From Chromera velia (Eukaryota > Sar > Chromeraceae): DNA of 15,849 nucleotides. The stretch lies in the NCBI GenBank assembly GCA_018398765.1, contig JAHBMJ010002968.1, positions 1-15,849 on the forward strand, in the 5' to 3' direction. The position numbers and the translations under genes were made by a program. Shown in pieces: positions 12,101-15,849 of this stretch; within the stretch, counting starts at the first letter, position 1, and each line of letters starts with the position of its first letter. The notes under the pieces were generated by a model that was not told the DNA's origin, made no database searches, and saw only the letters and a program-made list of their open reading frames with translations.

Positions 12101-15100
12101 CAGATCTCCTTGCAGAGGGGCATCGGAATGCAAAGCGCCGTCTCCTTCTTTCGAGAGTCCTCCACGAGTCGCTGCAGGGGTGCAACCAGGCGCTGGATCT
12201 GTTGCAGGTGCACGAACAGCACACCCATCGCAGCCAGACGAGGCGCCACCATCGCCTCACCGCAAAGAGAACCGAGGAGACCGTCCACCGGATGGCGTAG
12301 ACGCGCTCTGTCGTTGTCGTGGGCCTGTGGGGGGATCCTCTTGGGGTCCATGAAGGGGAGGAGGAGACGGGGACTGCGGGCGGGCCACATGTCGGAGTCC
12401 TGAAGGATCTTCGACAGGAGGGCGCCCCCACCTCCACTGCCAGGGAGACTGTTGAAGTGGGGAGCGAGGAGACGCTGCAGCTCCTCTCTGACCTGTTGGA
12501 GGCGGGACTCGAAAATCGGGCGTCTGGAGGTGTAGAAGGTGACGAGGTCGTTGAACTCTGGGAGTCCCAGCGGCTTCCTGTGAAGCTCTTCTGCATCCCT
12601 CAGGGCCATATCCCCTGTTTTGTGTGCCTCCACAAGGGACCGGTGCAGTCTCTGAACAATGTGCTTCTTGACGGGGTCGTCGTCCTCCTCGGCATCCCCT
12701 TCCTCCTCGTTCTCGTCCTCCGTCTCTTCTCCATCGCTGTCTCCATCGTCACCCTCTTCCACTCCTCTCCGTATCCCTCTCCCCTGTACAGAGAGACGAG
12801 ATCCCCGAGGGATTTGGAGGCCCGCCACTTTGGGGAGGAGGCGGATCTCGACGTTGTGCTCGTCTCTGATGCGCCCACTCCGCTGTATCTGCTTCCACCT
12901 ATTCGTTGTCTCTGCAAGGGACTCCATTGTCGCTGCGAGCGCTGCAGGCTGACGAGCGACGTCCCAACGAACCGCGTCGTGGAGAAACACATCGGGCAAG
13001 CCCAGGTCGCTCTGTGAGATTGCCTTGTTCCCGGGGTACTTGAGACAATTGGCTTTGCGGTCAATGGGGGCTGCCGCTGCAGCTGCTGCTGCACCCTCTT
13101 CCACCTTCACCTGAGGCATCGGTTCGTCTTCTGCCCCCCCCTCTCCGTCATCGTCGGCATTCTCATCAACAAAGCACACATATTCCTCGCATTTCATTAG
13201 CTTTTCGCAGAGCTTGGCCAGAAATTGATGGAGCGTTCGATTTCGTCTCCATGACTGCATCTGTTTCTTGCAGACCTCGACAGCTTTTTTGGGGTCAACC
13301 ACACGGAGCGACTGCCCCACCAGGCAGGGGACTCCAAAATTGGCCTCCCTTTCCTCTTCGTAGAATTTCTTCACGATTTCGTTCACCACCTTCTTCACCT
13401 CCTTATCGCGTGTCCTTTCGTACTGTTGCTGAAGGGTCGTTCTCCCCCCATCCACCTGTGACTGCTCGAGGTCAGTCAGCTTGAAGTCCCTCGAAAATTT
13501 GCAGCCCTCATCAATGAGCCTCTGGATAAGACCAGGGCCGTCGAAGGACTCATACTTGGGGCGCACGAAGAACTGGGAAGGGTCGGCCTCGAGTCCTGCA
13601 CGTACATATGCAGGAGCTGAACCTCTCCGAGTTCTGAGTGCGGCGTTGGCCTGTGCAGGTGCTGATATGCGGGGCCCCGGAAAGGCGAGGTCTGTGAAAT
13701 GATGGGCAAACCTGCAAAGCATAAAGGGCATAAAGGGAGACAAAACAGGGAAAAGAGTTATTCTTTTAATGTGAAGCCAGACAGACTAATCTACGCGCCA
13801 ATGAGATGCTTTCTCCAGAGAAAAGAGGTTCAATTCCTGTGCCAAATGGGCCGAAGGAAAAACAAACGGGACGCCCGAGGAAGTATGATATAAAAAGAGA
13901 TGCATGTGAGAGCCTGTCCAAGGTTGAATACACAGACCCATTTACATCAGAACCATCGGGGAGCACAGACAGTAAGAGCGGGTTGAGAAGCTGACCGATG
14001 GACGGTGGAGAAGAGCGCTGGTTGCCAGTCACTTCCATACTCTGCGTCAGTTTGAAACTTCGCATGCCAGGTATCCCACTGCGTCACAGTCCCGTTGACG
14101 GCACTCGGGGGCTGCCTGACTCCCCTCAAGGGCTCTGCCGCTGCCAGAGTCGCGAGCAAGAAGGCAAACTCGGTTCTCATCGACGGCCTCCATCCCGGCG
14201 CCGTGTCGTCACCCGACTCAATGGCGAATTTCAAGATCGAGAGGAAGTCTTCTGAGGGGCGCAATCGCTCCCAGTCCTTGATACCCTTGCCGGTCAGCTT
14301 CCCAGGTTGGACTGCGTGCATGTGCTGCACGAGATCCGTCATACCTTGGCAGAGGTCTTTCCAGGGCACTGGGTGGTTCGGATCCCTCGGAGGAAGAGGT
14401 TGCGATCTGAGTGCGACGATGGAGGGATCTTCCCAAGTCTTCCAGACAGACCAACCGACCTCAGAAGGGGTGACTGCACAATCTCCTCTGGAGACGTGTG
14501 CATGGATGAGAGGTCCAACCACCGACACGGTTGCGTTGCAGTCCAACCCGCTCCGTTGCTCTGTCTCCTCTGAGAGGCGACTGTGGGGGCTGAGGTGATC
14601 CCGGGAGGAGACATACGCCCTGGCAGAGAGGAAAAGTCTCTGTTGGAGGGGCAGAGTCTGAGTTTTCCCTTTGTTGGCCACTCTGTGTGCGAGTGCTCGA
14701 GAGGGGTTCTTCGGTCCCAGCTCTGAACCTTGAAGAATGCCCAGAATGCCCTGAGAACTGGGAGCAGACAGACGGACAACGCACCTCCGCGCCTCTGCTG
14801 CATCTCGCGTCCCGTTCTCCCACTCGCATTTCGGAAAATGGAGAGGTGCCAGTCGCGTTCGGTCTTCCACCAGCTGTGCCACTCGCATGACCGCCCCGTC
14901 AGATGCGGCAGCTGCTGGGGGTCCCTCCGGCCACCTCACCTTCTCGACCTCAGCCAGAGAGAGGTCTCCCCATTTGACTTCGGACATCAATTGACGTTGA
15001 GGACACAAGGCCAGAATCCCCAGATACTGCCGCGTCGTCTCGGAGACCAGGGGTGCGTTGGACCAACAACGAGGAGACAACAGCAGCTGCACTCCCAGAG

Positions 15101-15849
15101 AGAGACCCGTCAGCCCGCCCTCTGTGCGGAAAGCGGAGTCCCTCGTGAAGGGGTCAGGCACAACTCCCGACGTTGCCATGTGGAGGCGTGCCAGCAGGAG
15201 GGCGGCCACCCTCGAGGGGGGCGGTTGAATCTCTCTCAGATTCTCCCTCACAGGGAAGGCGAAGCACTCAGGAGACCCCAGAGAGGACGCAGACCCCAGA
15301 AGCATGCGGGTCTGCAGACAGGCACACAGACAGATTCATTCACAGATTCGTTGACCACAGATCATGAAACGACATTTAGGTAGAGAAGGGAGTCGGGACC
15401 TAGCAGACATACACACACACACACACACACACATGCATACGGACATAGACAGAAAGAGGGAAACAGGAGATTCAAGTCTCAGAGACTCCAAAGAAAAATG
15501 TCAGACTAGAGATTTCAGCCCCTCAAGTGAGAGGGCGGCACAGTTTCTTCCTCGTTCCCCGCCCCTACTGACCCTTTGGTGTCCCTTGAGTCGCTTCCCG
15601 TCTTCTACTCTGTCCACCTCCACCTCTGCATTCGGCAGAAGGAGCAGCTTGCTTCCCTCCCCCCCTTCCAGCACCAGGCCGTGAGTGAGCCCTGCCAGAG
15701 TCCCAATGAACTGTTCTCCCGCGACTCTCATGCCCGGCCTGTCCAGCGACATAATCTTCGGGCTGATCGCCGCACCGGAAGCAGGAACAAAGAAGCGCTG
15801 TCCCATTCGGGGCATCTCCACCACTGCTCCGTCGGGTTGCGGAAGACTC
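3272..15849 (-). CDS. DUF3638/DUF3645 giant protein, 8 exons, 5'-partial
   Basis: This is the C-terminal 3,252 codons of a very large protein. Exons by minus-strand order are 15849-15573, 15311-14041, 13711-11710, 10462-9089, 8761-7703, 7463-7210, 7006-6409 and 6196-3272 (TAA at 3272-3274). The intron phases are 0, 2, 0, 0, 0, 2, 0, and the joined length keeps one open frame. Family hallmarks are the P-loop region with LGGLLNRRVHTLSFKRD, the IDEADSVLHYKNQLVYAVG block, and the DUF3645 signature VPFRGKDKPADRTEF..PDV. FLDDSHTR|GVDLPG, QGVGRMRLLGQGQSV and the C-terminal FFKTSPVPFVKALL..RR follow. Fungal relatives of about 3,000 residues are often labelled ubiquitinyl hydrolase; I see no Cys-protease box. 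The P-loop is at residue 1104 here but, as I recall, near 2000 in fungi, so roughly 900 N-terminal residues lie outside the window. Between exons 3 and 4 the assembly carries a false 995-bp repeat that must be skipped. The cellular role is unknown. Confidence 0.9.
4205..4232. repeat. CTG/CAG repeat coding for poly-Gln
   Basis: About six near-perfect CTG units on the plus strand code for consecutive glutamines in exon 8 (QQSQQQQQQ). The repeat lies in a variable linker and probably varies in length. Confidence 0.8.
6197..6408 (-). other. Intron 7 (212 bp)
   Basis: The preferred donor is GTCAGT, and the acceptor is CTCTCTGTCTGCAG|GCC, phase 0. The minus-strand sequence before the acceptor is pyrimidine-rich (CTCTCTGACTCTCACACA). 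The frame would stay open through most of the intron on the exon 8 side, so the splice choice rests on the acceptor and on the stop that follows the exon 7 donor. Confidence 0.7.
6409..7006 (-). CDS. Exon 7: motif VI-like block and acidic tail
   Basis: The exon covers residues 2079-2278. After the split Arg it reads GVDLPGLPEDAVAAYTLGKG, then LDKLLQGVGRMRLLGQGQSV and FLAAAEVDRHIREKLRG, all conserved in the family. QGVGRMRLLGQG has the layout of helicase motif VI (Q..GR..R.GQ). From about residue 2155 on, the chain is low-complexity and strongly acidic (SIEEEGEEGDRERG, EDEDEDVQMEDAEDVQE). The end is uncertain between three in-phase donors: LNL|GTCAGT at 6409/6408 is preferred because GTCAGT is used twice elsewhere in the gene. 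GTCAAT and GTCAGC slightly upstream are possible. Confidence 0.82.
7007..7209 (-). other. Intron 6 (203 bp)
   Basis: The donor is AG|GTACGT and the acceptor is CCCTTGATTCGCAG|A, phase 2. Splicing rebuilds the DDSHTRGVDLP motif, the best internal check of the gene model. Confidence 0.9.
7210..7463 (-). CDS. Exon 6: helicase-like motifs IV and V (first half)
   Basis: The exon covers residues 1995-2078 plus a split Arg codon. It contains VILDGGALVVELSNETAATV, EAVVFFDKKDELVVKDARGR and FLDDSHTR. Relatives show 'liDaGAqvle.sN..va..wL', 'aavfFd..del.V' and 'ylDdaHtRGtDlklP' here. The exon is bounded by acceptor TCTTGCAG|GTG (phase 0) and donor AG|GTACGT (phase 2). The conserved HTRG motif is split by the intron. 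Confidence 0.87.
7464..7702 (-). other. Intron 5 (239 bp)
   Basis: The donor is GTCAGT and the acceptor is AATGAACTCTTGCAG|GTG, phase 0. Splicing joins PPDNKFPM to VILDGGALVVEL, as in relatives. No gene is seen in it. Confidence 0.85.
7703..8761 (-). CDS. Exon 5: charged helix insert and TGFSGT motif
   Basis: The exon covers residues 1642-1994. It begins ILEVLEDLQSEPNPDATWRF, which completes the stretch after DUF3645 in relatives. Residues about 1688-1768 are an Arg/Lys/Glu-rich helical insert (RKKKEREQ, RRMERAEQAKVLKEKK), probably a coiled coil and a possible nuclear localisation signal. Conserved sequence then resumes: RHMDVIAFWLERRVF, FPARISASGWSL, the motif TGFSGT (residues 1924-1929, 7898-7915), and LLPGTAEQDD. 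GEELIKSIARLPPDN ends it. TGFSGT resembles the TGTA motif of SecA and helicase motif III. The donor ATG|GTCAGT is phase 0; reading past it gives basic sequence without family similarity. Confidence 0.85.
8762..9088 (-). other. Intron 4 (327 bp)
   Basis: The donor is GAG|GTGGGT and the acceptor is TTGCTTTGTTTTGATCAG|ATC, phase 0. The minus strand is rich in CTCT and TCTGTC repeats (about 8800-8890), a long pyrimidine stretch before the acceptor. No gene or RNA is seen in it. Confidence 0.85.
9089..9211 (-). other. DUF3645 signature segment
   Basis: Forty-one residues match the short DUF3645 family (A-V-P-[YF]-R-x-K-D-x-P, EF..PD[VI], LS[YF].Y.GL), running exactly to the exon end. It is the most diagnostic single piece of the gene, and splicing to the next exon (AE|ILEVLEDLQS) continues it as in relatives. 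Confidence 0.9.
9089..10462 (-). CDS. Exon 4: DEAD box and DUF3645 signature
   Basis: The exon covers residues 1184-1641. The order is LLKSLEECKDRRGVLVWLPD (helicase motif Ib-like position), then IDEADSVLHYKNQLVYAVG with DEAD at residues 1257-1260 (10232-10243). Next is a serine-rich and acidic linker near residue 1330 (SSSSGVQG, EDIEDEMD). The block FLVNAILRNIWAGD..LPDVEERRRRW follows, then the C-terminal block VEIAHNETLRQMG. The DUF3645 signature (about residues 1601-1641) comes last: LSAVPFRGKDKPADRTEF, NPDVAVMFTLLSYFYQGL. The donor GAG|GTGGGT is phase 0. The part 10278-10462 lies inside the false duplicate. The literal DEAD box agrees with an ATPase role, but activity is not shown. Confidence 0.88.
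10232..10243 (-). other. DEAD box (Walker B-like)
   Basis: The context is GLIDEADSVL, a hydrophobic run then D-E-A-D, the helicase motif II form. Relatives carry DE.DE or DESDE at this site as I recall. It lies in unique sequence next to the duplicate, 153 residues after the P-loop, a normal spacing for motifs I and II. Confidence 0.75.
10278..11272. repeat. False duplicate, copy 1 (995 bp)
   Basis: This is the same as 11274-12268 at an offset of 996 in every stretch I compared, including the intron. On the minus strand it holds the exon 3 tail (11272-10714), intron 3 (10713-10463) and the exon 4 head (10462-10278). Exon 4 continues directly from this copy into unique sequence at 10277. It ends abruptly on the N. 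Read as-is, the gene would repeat about 250 residues and an intron out of order. Confidence 0.93.
11273..11273. other. Single-N assembly gap
   Basis: The only ambiguous base in the window lies exactly between the two 995-bp copies. A one-N gap flanked by identical sequence on both sides is typical of a scaffold join where two contigs overlap but were not merged. Confidence 0.95.
11459..11709 (-). other. Intron 3 (251 bp), present twice through the duplicate
   Basis: The donor is CAA|GTCGGT and the acceptor is TCCTCTTTGACTGCAG|CTG, phase 0. Its second image is 10463-10713. Splicing here joins RALIPKLLDQ to LLKSLEECKDRRGVL, which restores the family's 'l..ll.ec...gGvLv..Pe' stretch. No gene is seen in it. 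Confidence 0.8.
11710..13711 (-). CDS. Exon 3 of DUF3638 protein, with P-loop
   Basis: The exon covers residues 516-1183 and holds the start of the conserved core. An N-terminal helical part (QQQYERTRDKEVKKVVNEIV, MQSWRRNRTLHQFLAKLCEK) is followed by an acidic and alanine-rich insert, the block GNKAISQSDLGLPDVFLHDA, and a second acidic insert near residue 850. The DUF3638 region then shows PKQWPCWVLLEVDANLTIRP (the family's 'P..W...Eve....IRp.Q'), the P-loop GVGLGKT at residues 1104-1110 (11929-11949), and VLVLAPLLKGNVEDLAFRLG. LLNRRVHTLSFKRD ends it. The donor CAA|GTCGGT is phase 0. The last 559 bp (11710-12268) also appear in the second copy at 10714-11272. Confidence 0.85.
11929..11949 (-). 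other. P-loop (helicase motif I-like) GVGLGKT
   Basis: Seven residues fit the nucleotide-binding G-x-G-K-T core. Fungal relatives have MGEGKS/T at this place as I remember it, and SecA and other superfamily-2 motors have GEGKT. Here leucine replaces the glutamate. The same DNA appears again at 10933-10953 in the false duplicate. Confidence 0.75.
13712..14040 (-). other. Intron 2 (about 329 bp)
   Basis: The acceptor TTTATGCTTTGCAG|G is strong, and the preferred donor is GTATGG. The interior is less GC-rich than the flanking exons, has in-frame stops and shows no gene. The open minus-strand frame running past the donor ends at 13947. Confidence 0.65.
14041..15311 (-). CDS. Exon 2 of DUF3638 protein
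   Basis: The exon covers residues 93-516. It opens with the family block PPPSRVAALLLARLHMATSG and VPDPFT, then CWSNAPLVSETTRQYLGILA and LCPQRQLM. The next part, about residues 250-440, is poorly conserved. A helical segment follows (SILKFAIES; TEFAFLLATLAAAEPLRGV), like the repeated helical stretch that precedes the P-loop part in relatives. The acceptor CTGCAG|ACC is clear. The donor is less certain: CAGA|GTATGG at 14041/14040 and GACGCA|GTGGGA at 14080/14079 both give phase 2, which matches exon 3. I prefer the first, and the choice changes 13 residues. Confidence 0.75.
15312..15572 (-). other. Intron 1 (261 bp) with AC microsatellite
   Basis: The donor is GTCAGT and the acceptor is TGTGCCTGTCTGCAG|ACC, phase 0. 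It contains an (AC)n run of about 11 units at 15411-15433 on the plus strand. No gene or RNA is seen in it. Confidence 0.75.
15411..15433. repeat. (AC)n dinucleotide microsatellite
   Basis: An uninterrupted AC repeat of about 11.5 units lies inside intron 1. It is probably length-variable between individuals. Confidence 0.95.
15573..15849 (-). CDS. Exon 1 in window (partial) of DUF3638 protein
   Basis: The exon covers residues 1-92 of the visible protein and is open to the window edge, so its 5' end is not seen. It holds the blocks GQRFFVPASGAAISP, EQFIGTLAGLTHGLVLEG and KLLLLPNAEVEVDRV. These fit the part of the family just before the conserved 'R.A.L.L.HL.T....PDP.T' block that opens the next exon. 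The donor is AGG|GTCAGT at 15573/15572, phase 0. A second GT a few bases on (GTAGGG) is weaker. Reading past the donor gives an arginine/glycine-rich run with no family similarity, ending at a stop. Confidence 0.75.

Larger units (their letters stand above)
11274..12268. repeat. False duplicate, copy 2 (995 bp)
   Basis: This copy is continuous with unique exon 3 sequence above 12269 and stops at the N on its other side, in the middle of exon 4. It contains the exon 3 tail (12268-11710), intron 3 (11709-11459) and the exon 4 head (11458-11274). Collapsing either copy restores one clean gene. Confidence 0.93.

Noticed and set aside
10278-12268. A genuine tandem duplication inside the gene
   Set aside because: The copies agree even in the intron, the N lies exactly at the junction, and only the collapsed version gives an intact protein.
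3272-15849. Ubiquitin hydrolase function for the large protein
   Set aside because: Relatives carry that label, but I see no Cys/His catalytic boxes. The visible motifs are nucleotide-binding and helicase-like.

Overview
The window comes from a eukaryotic nuclear genome. It holds one very large intron-containing gene on the minus strand, with GT-AG introns of about 200-330 bp and GC-rich exons. It also holds decayed retroelement pieces, simple repeats and a single-N assembly join. A chromerid-like alveolate or related protist is my guess from gene style and from the range of this protein family; nothing here proves it.

Positions 1-3271 are a repeat-rich flank. A minus-strand fragment of a LINE-type reverse transcriptase (132-428) is followed by AT-rich DNA containing an imperfect fold-back repeat (598-791) and then a (TCC)n-like pyrimidine tract (about 796-962). 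Next is the C-terminal half of a different reverse-transcriptase element on the plus strand (1022-2698). It keeps one reading frame throughout but is broken by six internal stop codons, and it ends in a 3' tail with a 13-A run at 2933-2945. From 2946 to 3271 I see no gene.

Positions 3272-15849 are the C-terminal 3,252 codons of a giant DUF3638/DUF3645-family protein in eight exons on the minus strand. The 5' end lies beyond the window. I placed all seven introns by matching splice sites, reading-frame phase and family continuity, and the joined frame is open from the window edge to a TAA at 3272-3274. The protein carries a P-loop (GVGLGKT), a DEAD box, a TGFSGT motif, the DUF3645 signature, and a C-terminal pair of motifs (HTRGVDLP and QGVGRMRLLGQG). 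In this order they look like a divergent superfamily-2/SecA-like motor. Acidic, poly-Ala, poly-Gln and charged helical inserts separate the conserved blocks.

Inside this gene, 10278-11272 and 11274-12268 are two apparently identical 995-bp copies separated by one N. The copy carries the end of one exon, a complete intron and the start of the next exon. The gene reads correctly only if one copy is removed, so this is almost certainly an unmerged contig overlap and not a real tandem duplication.
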